Source: a bacterium (GTDB lineage: Bacteria > Patescibacteria > Microgenomatia > Levybacterales > UBA12049). From it: 64,000 nucleotides of DNA. The stretch covers positions 62,001 to 126,000 of the forward strand of contig JAJYDJ010000001.1 of the NCBI GenBank assembly GCA_021777565.1, given 5' to 3'. Of the stretch, positions 34,950 through 42,879 are shown one piece after another. A program made the translations under genes and the position numbers. Each line of letters opens with the position of its first letter. Position 1 is the stretch's first letter. Under the pieces are notes generated by a model that was not told where the DNA came from, did no database searches, and was given only the letters and a program-made list of their open reading frames with translations.

Positions 34950-35438
34950 ATGACTACTGAATGTTCATTCCAAATTTATCATAATGATGGATTACAGACT
35001 ATTGACGGGTCTATCATCCGAGAGGTTGCTCAGCTTTCCAGGGATTGGGAAATCGAGCACCAAGGTGGTGATACTACACGTGTCCCTGCAGTTAGTGAGT
35101 ATGAGCAGACCCTACAGGCAGACTGTGAACTGAGTGATCGTACGATAATCGTTTTAGCTACCTTTGTAGGTACGGTTGTAGGGTATATTGTTGCTAATTC
35201 TCATCGTACAGATTCTGCTACAATGGCCCTTCAAGATATGTATGTAGGTGCAGAACATAGGCAGATGGGAATTGGAAGGAAACTGTTAAACTCATTGGAG
35301 GATGAAGCAAAGCAGGCCGGTGTTACGACGGTCGTTGCAGAAATACAAACCAGTGAAGGGAGACAACTTCTTTTGGGCAGTGGGTATGTATCAGATTCTG
35401 ATGATGCTATCGCATCCCATATCCTCACGCAAGAGTAA
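34950..35438 (+). CDS. GNAT N-acetyltransferase
   Basis: The 162-residue protein has the acetyl-CoA binding block MYVGAEHRQMGIGRKLLNSLE (Q/R-x2-G-x-G/A) with the preceding beta strand ALQDMYVG, and a final half typical of GNAT folds. Members acetylate amines of small molecules or proteins; the substrate is unknown. I start at MTTECSF because TATAAT (34938-34943) ends exactly 6 nt before it; the upstream ATG lies before the promoter. Confidence 0.85.
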   Translation: MTTECSFQIYHNDGLQTIDGSIIREVAQLSRDWEIEHQGGDTTRVPAVSEYEQTLQADCELSDRTIIVLATFVGTVVGYIVANSHRTDSATMALQDMYVGAEHRQMGIGRKLLNSLEDEAKQAGVTTVVAEIQTSEGRQLLLGSGYVSDSDDAIASHILTQE

Positions 35439-35450
35439 GGCGGGATAGAT

Positions 35451-36029
35451 TCAGCCTTTTCTAAATATCTGGAGTCCTTCTTTAAAACCGTAATAGACAA
35501 TGATGAAACCGGCTAGAGGGTCTGCCCACCAAAGCCCAAATACAGCATTTAATAAAAGACCAACCAGAACAGAGGTTGCAAGAAGGCCATCAACTATGGT
35601 TACTTTTGCTTCCTTCTTCAAGACAGGGTTATCGAGTGCTTGTCCCACTTTTGATTTACCAAAAGCAAGTAGGTACATAGCAATGGCAGTAGCGAAAATC
35701 CAAAAAATGCCTAAAACTGAGGTGTGGGCATGAAACCTGGTGAGAATGACAACTGCTGATTGAATAAATATATAGAGTGCAAGGAGCAAAAAGGCAACAC
35801 AGATAAGATTTTCAGCGAGTTTTTCTTTATCTTTATTGATCGATTTTAGCTGCCATACAACAACAATGGAGGCAAATATCTCAATGACACTGTCTATGCC
35901 AAACCCTGCCAATGCCACGGACTTGGCAGAAAATGCCGTTGTGAGGACAATCCAACATCCAACAACATTCCAAAAAAGAGTTATATACTCTAGCCAAAGA
36001 CCGTGAGTGATAGAGCCTCCTTTAGTCAT
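35451..36029 (-). CDS. Cation-efflux (CDF-like) membrane protein
   Basis: The 192-residue protein has six membrane helices arranged as in cation diffusion facilitators. SVALAGFGIDSVIEIFASIVV and DPLAGFIIVYYGFKEG carry the acidic residues of the intramembrane metal site, and VTIVDGLLATSVLVG the equivalent in helix 5. The cytosolic C-terminal domain of full CDF proteins is missing, giving a short form. TGG-TATACT (hexamer 36036-36041) ends 6 nt before the ATG. The left end of the mobile element lies only about 50 bp upstream. Confidence 0.8.
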   Translation of the reverse strand: MTKGGSITHGLWLEYITLFWNVVGCWIVLTTAFSAKSVALAGFGIDSVIEIFASIVVVWQLKSINKDKEKLAENLICVAFLLLALYIFIQSAVVILTRFHAHTSVLGIFWIFATAIAMYLLAFGKSKVGQALDNPVLKKEAKVTIVDGLLATSVLVGLLLNAVFGLWWADPLAGFIIVYYGFKEGLQIFRKG

Positions 36030-36088
36030 GTGTTTAGTATACCAAAAACCGAAGCAAGAAAGTCTAGATAATGCCTTGTTTTTTCTCT

Positions 36089-36106
36089 TGCAGGGGTGGA
36101 GGGAAT
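36089..36106. repeat. Left attachment repeat (attL)
   Basis: TGCAGGGGTGGAGGGAAT, identical to the copy at 47329-47346. It is a duplicated piece of the tRNA-Trp 3' end. Confidence 0.85.
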
Positions 36107-36210
36107 ATGAGCTTGCTCGCTTTGCTGCGCTTCCTCATGTAATTGAGGATAGTGATCCTCGCTTTGCTCGTTTTCACTATCTACTCAATTATCTGAACCC
36201 ATGGGCTTGA
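36090..36210 (+). pseudogene. Displaced 3' end of the serine recombinase gene
   Basis: From the attachment repeat the frame reads QGWRE and then 34 more codons (YELARFAALPHVIEDSDPRF and onward to LNPWA) to a TGA. The recombinase at the other end reaches the same repeat in the same frame (VQGWRE). In the excised circle these halves would join, giving the recombinase a native 34-residue tail. A terminator follows at 36222. It is not an independent gene in the integrated state. Confidence 0.7.
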
Positions 36211-36221
36211 TTCTACACCCA

Positions 36222-36262
36222 CTCAAAAATAAAAAGACCAGACTAAAGTCTGGCATTTTATT
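36222..36262 (+). terminator. Intrinsic terminator (probably of the recombinase gene in the circle)
   Basis: CCAGACT-AA-AGTCTGG is a perfect 7-bp stem followed by CATTTTATT and preceded by an A-rich run, so it could work in both directions. It lies just after the displaced recombinase 3' end. Confidence 0.7.
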
Positions 36263-36264
36263 CT

Positions 36265-36277
36265 GCAGGGGCTAGTG
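36265..36277. repeat. 13-bp direct repeat flanking the lipid cassette (left)
   Basis: GCAGGGGCTAGTG, identical to 40315-40327. Similarity continues imperfectly for about 20 bp on the right. The first seven bases are also shared with the attachment repeat. Confidence 0.6.
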
Positions 36278-36329
36278 GACTTTGTTAGAACTCATTTTAT
36301 GAGTGGAATAGCATTTTACTCAGGACTCA

Positions 36330-36776
36330 CTAGCTGAGTCCGACTGCATGGGCCAGAGGGACTTCGTGTCGTGCAAATAGAGCATTTAGGTATTCTTTTA
36401 AAGCCAGTATATAAGTCTTTGTAGATTCAGTAAGATGATGGGTGAGTGATTCATCAAGTGATAAAAATGCAATGGCTTGACCTTCCTCAGCTCCTAACTT
36501 AAAGAAATCCTGCTCGTCTTCTGTGATATAACTCCAATATACATAAGTTTCTGACTGTTCATTCTTTTTTGCACCAATGTACTGTAGATTCTCTGGCGCA
36601 TAGTTCACTTCTTCTTGTAGCTCCCGGCGGATTGCCTGATCTGGAGATTCACCTTCTTCAATATAACCCCCAGGTAACTGCCATTGATTTGGATCGGCAA
36701 TAGAAGGGATATTGTCTCTATGAAAGAATAGAACCTTATTTTGGAATATTATAATGGCTGTGACTACCTTTTTCAT
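36330..36776 (-). CDS. Nudix hydrolase
   Basis: Nudix enzymes cleave nucleoside diphosphates linked to another group. The 148-residue protein has the full box GGYIEEGESPDQAIRRELQEEV, with the two metal-binding glutamates. I start at MKKVVTAIIIF, the usual family opening; earlier in-frame starts overlap the divergent UbiA promoter. It is the only leftward gene of the lipid cassette and shares its promoter region with the UbiA gene. The stop codon falls inside a GGACTCA/TGAGTCC inverted repeat (36323-36341). Confidence 0.88.
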   Translation of the reverse strand: MKKVVTAIIIFQNKVLFFHRDNIPSIADPNQWQLPGGYIEEGESPDQAIRRELQEEVNYAPENLQYIGAKKNEQSETYVYWSYITEDEQDFFKLGAEEGQAIAFLSLDESLTHHLTESTKTYILALKEYLNALFARHEVPLAHAVGLS

Positions 36777-36803
36777 AGGGCATGACATATAATGCACGTG
36801 ACT

Positions 36804-37790
36804 ATGTGCAATAATCTACGATCTAAAGTTGAGTTTCTCGCAAGTCTCACACGCTGTCAAGAGTGGAAAGATACAAAGCTCAATTGGTATGTTTTTGCAG
36901 CGATCATGTATTTTCTCTCAAGAGGGGTAAGCCCACTACAACAAAATATAGCCTTTACATATCTAATCGTTCTTTTTTTTATTTATGCTTCCGCAGGAGC
37001 AATATCTAATGATTATGGTGATCTAGAACAGGATAGACTTTTGAAGAAGAAGAAAGCAATTTTGAGCTTAAAAGAGTCCAAAGTAGTTTTGCTCTTACTG
37101 ATATTATCTGTTGTTTTTGAGATCGTAGTACTAAATCTCACTCAAGCATTTGACTTCCGTTTTATACTAATTACCGTTGGCTACGGGATATGCCTTGAAT
37201 ACTCTTTGCCACCGTTGAGGTTTAAAGAGAGAGGTGTCTGGGGACTTTTGTTTGGTTCTATGGTGCAAAGAGCAATCCCGGTAGCGATACTCTTTACTAT
37301 CTTCTCATTTTGGACTTTGTCAGGTGTTTTGTATGTGATATTCCTTATCATGGTTGGATTTCGGGCAATGATAGTCCACCAAATGAAGGATTATGAGAAT
37401 GACATAAAATCTAGGACAAAAACAATGGCAACCAACTCTGGAGTAGAGAGAATGGTAAAGTTGGAAAATGCCTCTTGGATTGTAGAATTATTAACTTTTT
37501 TTGTTTTTCTTATTTCTCTTACTCTTCAGATGGAGAAATTATTCTTGTTATTCGGGTTTGTTACCTATTTACTAACATGGGGAGGTATTAAGCTGTGGAA
37601 GTATTCAATAATTCAGAAACTTAATAAGTTTAGCATGTCAAATGCTTTTCTAGCAGATTGGTATTACTGGTGGCTCCCAGCGATAGCAGCAGTTGCATTA
37701 GGTACGTATACTGGCAATTGGCTAGTACTATTTTTTGTTGCTATTATGCAGCGTTTTCACTTTTTTAACCTGATTAAGAAATTTGTATGA
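36804..37790 (+). CDS. UbiA-family prenyltransferase
   Basis: UbiA enzymes attach polyprenyl groups to aromatic, sugar-phosphate or other acceptors in the membrane. The 328-residue protein has about nine membrane helices and both Mg2+/diphosphate motifs: N69-D-Y-G-D in NDYGDLEQDRL, and D196 in KDYENDIKSRTKTMA. I start at MCNNLRSK because TATAAT (36788-36793) overlaps the earlier ATG. It leads an operon whose next gene overlaps by 4 nt. With UppS and a glycosyltransferase downstream, a polyprenyl-lipid product is likely; decaprenyl-phosphoribose-type chemistry is one option. Confidence 0.85.
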   Translation: MCNNLRSKVEFLASLTRCQEWKDTKLNWYVFAAIMYFLSRGVSPLQQNIAFTYLIVLFFIYASAGAISNDYGDLEQDRLLKKKKAILSLKESKVVLLLLILSVVFEIVVLNLTQAFDFRFILITVGYGICLEYSLPPLRFKERGVWGLLFGSMVQRAIPVAILFTIFSFWTLSGVLYVIFLIMVGFRAMIVHQMKDYENDIKSRTKTMATNSGVERMVKLENASWIVELLTFFVFLISLTLQMEKLFLLFGFVTYLLTWGGIKLWKYSIIQKLNKFSMSNAFLADWYYWWLPAIAAVALGTYTGNWLVLFFVAIMQRFHFFNLIKKFV

Positions 37791-38902
37791 AGATTCTCTA
37801 TCATGCCATTAATAGTATTGGGGTTGGTCATCTAAGTAGGCTTATTGGCGTGGCTGGTGGTATTCGTGAGATTAATCCTGGAGTATCGCAGCTGTTTTTA
37901 ACTGAAGTCAAAGAGACAAAGTTTCTTAAACTGCATAATTTCCCTTACTTCCCGTTGCCTTCCTTTCATGCGGTTCAAAAAGACCAAGAATGGTTAGGGA
38001 TATTGAAGAGTAAAGAAATGTGGGTGAACAATGTTAGCTCTCTCATTCATGCATATAATCCAGATATCATGATCTATGACACGGCAACATGGGCAGAAGT
38101 TTCTAATGCAGTGCGCACATGTCAGGTGAAGCCAAAGGAAGTCTTTATCCTTAGGGCCAGAAGGGATATGAAAAGATATTTTGAAGAGAATCAAGAAATT
38201 TTTTCACATTTAGACTTGCTTGTTTTCCCTCATTCAGAAGATGAATTAAACCCCGCGGAGATACCGCCTTACTTGCGTAAAAAGTACTTTGTGTCTGGAA
38301 GCATACTGCGGAGAGATGTCTCAGAAATAAATAAAGAGGTGATTGAAGAGAAATATGCAGTAGAGGATGACTCTCAATTTATTATAACTGTGACAAACGG
38401 AGGAGGTAATTCATTACAGGAAGATAAAGAGCATTTCCTTCAGGATGTGCTACAGGCGATTTTTAATTGTGACGACAAGCTTCCTCCAAATTACAAAGTA
38501 ATTGTTGTCGCTGGACCGCTTCTATTGAATATTACACTTCCTTCAATTCACTTACCACATGGTGAACTCATTATTCGTGAATATGAACCCTTAATGATCG
38601 ATCTAATGGCGTTATCTAACTTAGTGATTTGTCGTGGAGGTTACAATACGATTAATGAAGTAATATCAATAAATACGCCAACTATAGCTATCCCTGCAGA
38701 GAGACTTTCAGATGACCAATTTAGTAGGGTAGAAAAAGTTGCTTCAAAGTCTGATAGTATTTTGCCAATAAGAATAGAAATGTTAGAAGATGCCTTGATA
38801 AATATTATACCAAAAGCTGTTTCATGGAAGTTCTGTGTTCCTGAAGTAGATGTGAGAAAGAAAAATAAGCTGAAGCTAGCTGAAAGGATCTTGAGTCTAT
38901 GA
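37787..38902 (+). CDS. MurG-like GT-B glycosyltransferase
   Basis: The 371-residue protein has two Rossmann domains. It opens with ILYHAINSIGVGHLSRLIG, the G-x-G-H loop of GT28/MurG-type enzymes, and the C-terminal half has NLVICRGGYNTINEVISINTP, where MurG binds the UDP-sugar. It overlaps UbiA by 4 nt and the nucleotidyltransferase by 4 nt, showing translational coupling. MurG relatives add a sugar to a lipid carrier at the inner membrane face, which fits this cassette. The sugar is unknown. Confidence 0.8.
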   Translation: MKILYHAINSIGVGHLSRLIGVAGGIREINPGVSQLFLTEVKETKFLKLHNFPYFPLPSFHAVQKDQEWLGILKSKEMWVNNVSSLIHAYNPDIMIYDTATWAEVSNAVRTCQVKPKEVFILRARRDMKRYFEENQEIFSHLDLLVFPHSEDELNPAEIPPYLRKKYFVSGSILRRDVSEINKEVIEEKYAVEDDSQFIITVTNGGGNSLQEDKEHFLQDVLQAIFNCDDKLPPNYKVIVVAGPLLLNITLPSIHLPHGELIIREYEPLMIDLMALSNLVICRGGYNTINEVISINTPTIAIPAERLSDDQFSRVEKVASKSDSILPIRIEMLEDALINIIPKAVSWKFCVPEVDVRKKNKLKLAERILSL

Positions 38903-39585
38903 CAGAGCAAGAGCCAGTAGCAATTATTACATGTGGTGGTTTTGCGACACGTATGGGTGGAGAGCCTAAGTATCTTTTGCCTGTAACAGAGTCGGATAGA
39001 GTCATTGACCTAGCATTGGACCCAATCACGCGTCAACCAGAATTAGTAACTAGGCATGTTATTCTCGCTAGTGGGGCTCATAGAGAAGCCGTAGAGGATT
39101 ATGCAGAAGTGTTGCGAGGCAGACACCCAAGTATAACTTTTGATATTAGTCATAGTAACCCTGAAGGTCAGTTTCACGCAATTGCACATGCTGCTGAAAA
39201 GTATGGAGTAGAAGGCAATGTAATTATCATGAATGCAGACGAGATCGTGCCAGGGCTTGATTTAGTGTCAGCGCTGAGGGTGCATACAGACGCTCACCAT
39301 AGTATTACACGCGTTGTCACAAGGGCAAGCAATGAAGGGACATCGTCTCTTAATGTTGATGAAGAAGATCGAGCTACGTTTTCTCAAACAAACTTTAGTG
39401 TATATGCAACTGGAGTCATTATTATTAGTCCATATGCAATGCAAATCGCAAAACAGTGTAGGAGTTCCCAGGAGTTTTGGGATATAATGACTACTACGCA
39501 CCAAATACATGTTATTATCTGTGAAGCATCCTTGAATGTTAATACACCTGACGATTTAGAGGAAGCACGAAGGCGATTTAGTTGA
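38899..39585 (+). CDS. Sugar-phosphate nucleotidyltransferase-like protein
   Basis: The 228-residue protein starts with AIITCGGFATRMGGEPKYLLPV, the G-G-x-x-T-R-M...K-x-L-P loop of NTP:sugar-1-phosphate transferases, and NADEIVPGLDLV provides the metal-binding aspartate region. It probably makes the nucleotide sugar used by the preceding glycosyltransferase. A MobA-like cofactor role is an alternative. It overlaps its upstream neighbour by 4 nt (ATGA) and precedes uppS by 1 nt. Confidence 0.78.
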   Translation: MTEQEPVAIITCGGFATRMGGEPKYLLPVTESDRVIDLALDPITRQPELVTRHVILASGAHREAVEDYAEVLRGRHPSITFDISHSNPEGQFHAIAHAAEKYGVEGNVIIMNADEIVPGLDLVSALRVHTDAHHSITRVVTRASNEGTSSLNVDEEDRATFSQTNFSVYATGVIIISPYAMQIAKQCRSSQEFWDIMTTTHQIHVIICEASLNVNTPDDLEEARRRFS

Positions 39586-39586
39586 T

Positions 39587-40285
39587 ATGAGCGATCTTAT
39601 AATACCAAAACATCTGGGACTTATTGTTGACGGTAATAGACGTTGGGCTAAAGCTCGTAATTTAAGTCCTCTCTATGGTCATGAAGTGGGAATTAGGGAT
39701 GTGCTCCCTGGTATTATCAATCAGGCACACAGGGTTGGAGTAGAGGAGGTTTCAGCTTGGATATTTTCAACAGAGAACTGGGACAGAAGTGATGAAGAGG
39801 TAGATCACCTGATGCAGCTTTTTATAAAATTCACAGAGAGACTTTTGGATAGAGCAAAAGAGGATAGTATAGAAGTAAAACATGTGGGAAGAAAAGATCG
39901 AATTCCATCTCTATTAGTAGAGAGCTTAATCAGGCTTGAAAAAGCCACGTTGGGACTTCCTAAAAGGCTCAATCTTTGTATTGATTTTGGTGGCAGGGAT
40001 GAAATAGCGACAGCTGTTAGAGGCATAGTGAAAAATTGTGTCTCAGAAGAGAATATAGATGAAGGATTGATAGGTGATTATGTAAATAAATACAACGGTT
40101 TTAGGTTTAGTCCGGACCTTATTATTCGCACAGGTGGGGCACAGCGTACTAGTGGCTTTATGGTTTGGGAAGCAGCGTATGCAGAGCTTGCTTTTGAAGA
40201 AAGTTATTTTCCTGACTTTACGCAGGATCTTCTAATGAAATGGCTTTCCGAGTACTCTTCGCGTGAAAGAAGATTTGGCAAATAG
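39587..40285 (+). CDS. uppS: Isoprenyl (cis-polyprenyl) diphosphate synthase
   Basis: UppS extends farnesyl diphosphate with IPP units into long cis-polyprenyl diphosphate, the lipid carrier for glycans. The 232-residue protein has HLGLIVDGNRRWAKAR with catalytic D15, AWIFSTENWDRS, and RTGGAQRTSGFMVWEAAYAELAF. The latter carries G-A where most homologues have G-E, and the opening differs from the usual IIMDGNGRW, so chain length or partner may differ. It is the last gene of the four-gene operon. It is probably an extra copy beside a housekeeping one elsewhere. Confidence 0.9.
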   Translation: MSDLIIPKHLGLIVDGNRRWAKARNLSPLYGHEVGIRDVLPGIINQAHRVGVEEVSAWIFSTENWDRSDEEVDHLMQLFIKFTERLLDRAKEDSIEVKHVGRKDRIPSLLVESLIRLEKATLGLPKRLNLCIDFGGRDEIATAVRGIVKNCVSEENIDEGLIGDYVNKYNGFRFSPDLIIRTGGAQRTSGFMVWEAAYAELAFEESYFPDFTQDLLMKWLSEYSSRERRFGK

Positions 40286-40314
40286 ACTATTATCCTGTCT
40301 CGACGAGATCATCA

Positions 40315-40327
40315 GCAGGGGCTAGTG
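40315..40327. repeat. 13-bp direct repeat flanking the lipid cassette (right)
   Basis: GCAGGGGCTAGTG, identical to 36265-36277. The two copies bracket exactly the Nudix-UbiA-GT-NTase-UppS block. Confidence 0.6.
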
Positions 40328-40377
40328 AACTACGTTGGAAACTTTTATACACAATATCTCACACTAAATAGTGGACA

Positions 40378-41124
40378 CTAAGGAGTGCTGGTGTTTAGTT
40401 CGTTGAATAGTTTGTCCATTTCTGTAACCATTTCATTATTTCCTATCTCTTGTGCGTACTTCGATGCTATGCGGATATAGGAAACTATAGCAATGACCAA
40501 ACCTATTCTTAGTGAGTGCTCAAAATTATCTTTCCATCGTTTTTTGCTAGAGAATATCTGTGCATCTTCTGATGAGAGGTGGTTCTTCCTGTTTCCTTGT
40601 ATATATCCTTGAATCAAATCTGCCATCTGTGTTGTACTAACAATTTTTTCTTTTACCAACTCATCAATCATTCCTTCAACTCCAGTCATAGACCAAGAAT
40701 TAGCTAGTCGGTCGCTTCTTGTAAAATCTTTTTTTACGTTCTCAAAGTCATCGATAATTTCTTTCTCAAGGCTGCTATCCATTGCTATACCCAGTTTTTT
40801 GAGATATTCAAAGTTGATCCACCTCTCAACGTAATAAAATTTGAGAAACTTCATCGCCATATGATCTTTATCCTTGATAACCATGAATTCAATGGAAATC
40901 ATATCCTCAAATATCCTTCTTGATAAATCGAGTATTGCATCGCATGAAAGCAAATCATCTTGAAGAAGAGCAATTGAGTGTAGAATAGGATAATTTCTCC
41001 TTGCAATTACCATGAGTGTTGCAATGAAGGGTGGTGTTTTCTCATCAATATCCTCGACTTCCCCAAATTCGTCGGATAAAGAAAGTAATTTGGACAATAC
41101 TTTTTTTATTTCGTCTGTTCTCAT
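40378..41124 (-). CDS. DUF5677-like helical protein
   Basis: The 248-residue protein is almost wholly helical. ILDLSRRIFEDMISIEFMVI and the following MKFLKFYYVERWINFEYLKKL resemble DUF5677-type proteins, which are found near defence and mobile genes and have no proven activity. No membrane helix is seen. TGC-TATTTT (hexamer 41131-41136) ends 6 nt before the ATG. It lies tail-to-tail with the lipid cassette and upstream of the DUF4145-like gene's end. Confidence 0.6.
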   Translation of the reverse strand: MRTDEIKKVLSKLLSLSDEFGEVEDIDEKTPPFIATLMVIARRNYPILHSIALLQDDLLSCDAILDLSRRIFEDMISIEFMVIKDKDHMAMKFLKFYYVERWINFEYLKKLGIAMDSSLEKEIIDDFENVKKDFTRSDRLANSWSMTGVEGMIDELVKEKIVSTTQMADLIQGYIQGNRKNHLSSEDAQIFSSKKRWKDNFEHSLRIGLVIAIVSYIRIASKYAQEIGNNEMVTEMDKLFNELNTSTP

Positions 41125-41187
41125 GAGAATAAAATAGCACTTTAATTAAACTCTGTATAGAAAGATGCCCTACGTAGTGTATCTCTA

Positions 41188-41898
41188 TTACCCTATGTTG
41201 TCAGGCATCTCATCTTCATATTGCTTTGCAAGTTCAACATTGTCAATCCAATTAACGGTGAGGTGAATTAGGTCTTTAAGATTATCTAGGTCTTTATCAT
41301 CCCACTTCCTTACATAGTGCGTCTCATCATTTCCTAACCAAGCTGCTCGTCTTGCACATTTCTGAACTTGAGGATCAGCAATGGTGCCAATAACTGTACC
41401 AAGAAGGGTACTTTTTATTATTCCAATCTTTTTTTCTTTTTCAGCTCCATCTATATCAGGGATGAGATAGATCATATAGTCCTTTATGAGAAACTCTAGC
41501 GCCTTTCGATATCCTGGACCACATATAAAATCGAGATTATTTCCCTCCGCAATTTGCGCTTGATGATATATTTCTTCAAAATCGCTCGAAATTCTATTGA
41601 TTATTTTACTGAACTTCTCGCGATCTACGATTGATAAGATCTCACGGGCATCTAATTCCCATATGTCACCATCGTATACATGATGCCTCGAATAAAATCC
41701 AAAGAAATTAAATCCGCACTCATTTCTTGGACATTGAAAAACGAGTTGCAACATATTGCTAGTAGCTCTTATAGGAAGACATGCTTTAAAGATTGGTTCA
41801 ATGCCTTTCTCACACGTAGGACACATATCTGGAAAACGCTCTATATGTCCTGTTACATGAGATCCATCACTGTCGGTATATTGAACTTTCCTATCCAT
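41188..41898 (-). CDS. DUF4145-like protein with zinc-ribbon N terminus
   Basis: The 236-residue protein has MCPTCEKG and later CPRNECGF, a four-cysteine zinc site, followed by a helical half with GPGYRKALEFLIKDYMIYL and ARRAAWLGNDETHYVRKW. That layout matches DUF4145, grouped with the HEPN superfamily (many members are RNases of defence or toxin systems). The canonical HEPN R-x4-6-H is not clear here; D-E-T-H-Y-V-R-K is the nearest. TGC-TACAAT (41910-41915) lies 11 nt upstream. It is divergent from the CD-NTase gene, about 97 bp away. Confidence 0.65.
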   Translation of the reverse strand: MDRKVQYTDSDGSHVTGHIERFPDMCPTCEKGIEPIFKACLPIRATSNMLQLVFQCPRNECGFNFFGFYSRHHVYDGDIWELDAREILSIVDREKFSKIINRISSDFEEIYHQAQIAEGNNLDFICGPGYRKALEFLIKDYMIYLIPDIDGAEKEKKIGIIKSTLLGTVIGTIADPQVQKCARRAAWLGNDETHYVRKWDDKDLDNLKDLIHLTVNWIDNVELAKQYEDEMPDNIG

Positions 41899-41994
41899 AT
41901 TTCGGCTTCATTGTAGCATAATTCTTCACAGAACAGTCCAAGTGTGTAAATAAAATATAGTCTTTCATAAATCGTAGTGCTACAATCACCTCAA

Positions 41995-42879
41995 ATGGCA
42001 ACCACGATAACCCAATCATTCTTAGAATTCAAAAATAACTTAGAGATAACTGGACTACAAGCAACTACAGTCTCTACAAGGCAAAAAAATGTACAAGATG
42101 CGATGCAAGCAAATATGAAAGTAGTAAAGACGTTCCTGACGGGATCATATAAACGTCAAACAATGATTGCCCCATTAAATGAGGCAGATATTGATGTATT
42201 TGTGGTGCTAGATAATGAGTATTACTATCACTACAATAATGGACAGAATGGTGGGCAGGCTGGGTTATTGGATTTAGTTAAAAGGACTTTGCTTCGTACA
42301 TATACAAGAACTCCAGATATTGCGAGGGATGGACAAGCAGTCACTATTCATTTCAGTGATTTTCTGGTTGATGTTGTACCAGGATTTAACAGACATGGAG
42401 GTGGATATTTCATTCCTAACTCCATTAAACAAGAATGGCTTCGTACAGACCCAACGAAACACATCGAGTTGATCTCTTCTTCAAATATCGCACATGAAAA
42501 CAAGTTAGTTCCTCTTATAAAGATGATTAAAGCATGGAATAGGAATACTGGCAGTTTTTTTCGTTCCTTTCATTTGGAAGCATTGGTATTAGAAATTATG
42601 CAATTTGTTACTATCACAGACTATCCATCAGGAGCACGGTACTTCTTTGATAAAGGCAGAACCCTCATTGCTAAGAAAAATCTTGATCCAGCAGGCTATG
42701 GTGATGACATTGGTTCATATATAAATAATGCTGATAAAATCAAAACAGCTGTCACCAAATTTGAAATGGCCTACAATAGGGCTCTAAAAGCTGAGGATTA
42801 CGCAAGGAGAGGTTATATTTCTGATGCGATTGGTCAGTGGAGACTTATCTTTGGAGGTTATTTCCCAACTTATGGCTAA
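41995..42879 (+). CDS. CD-NTase-like oligonucleotide cyclase (CBASS/SMODS)
   Basis: The 294-residue protein has the nucleotidyltransferase core: G50-S51 in TGSYKRQT, the metal-binding pair D65-x-D67 in LNEADIDVFVVLD, and a third acid D126 in FLVDVVPGF. This fits the CD-NTase/OAS-like enzymes that make cyclic oligonucleotide alarm signals on phage infection. The start follows TGC-TACAAT (41981-41986) by 8 nt. It overlaps the SLATT gene by 8 nt, forming a minimal CBASS-like pair. No Cap2/Cap3 genes are present. CCA-adding or tRNA-type activity is less likely given the partner. Confidence 0.82.
   Translation: MATTITQSFLEFKNNLEITGLQATTVSTRQKNVQDAMQANMKVVKTFLTGSYKRQTMIAPLNEADIDVFVVLDNEYYYHYNNGQNGGQAGLLDLVKRTLLRTYTRTPDIARDGQAVTIHFSDFLVDVVPGFNRHGGGYFIPNSIKQEWLRTDPTKHIELISSSNIAHENKLVPLIKMIKAWNRNTGSFFRSFHLEALVLEIMQFVTITDYPSGARYFFDKGRTLIAKKNLDPAGYGDDIGSYINNADKIKTAVTKFEMAYNRALKAEDYARRGYISDAIGQWRLIFGGYFPTYG

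Noticed and set aside
36323..36341. GGACTCA/TGAGTCC hairpin as terminator of the Nudix gene
   Set aside because: There is no T-run after it on the - strand and it overlaps the stop codon; kept only as an inverted repeat.
40343..40351. Single TTATACACA as a DnaA box/origin
   Set aside because: Only one copy and no dnaA, dnaN or AT-rich repeat region nearby.
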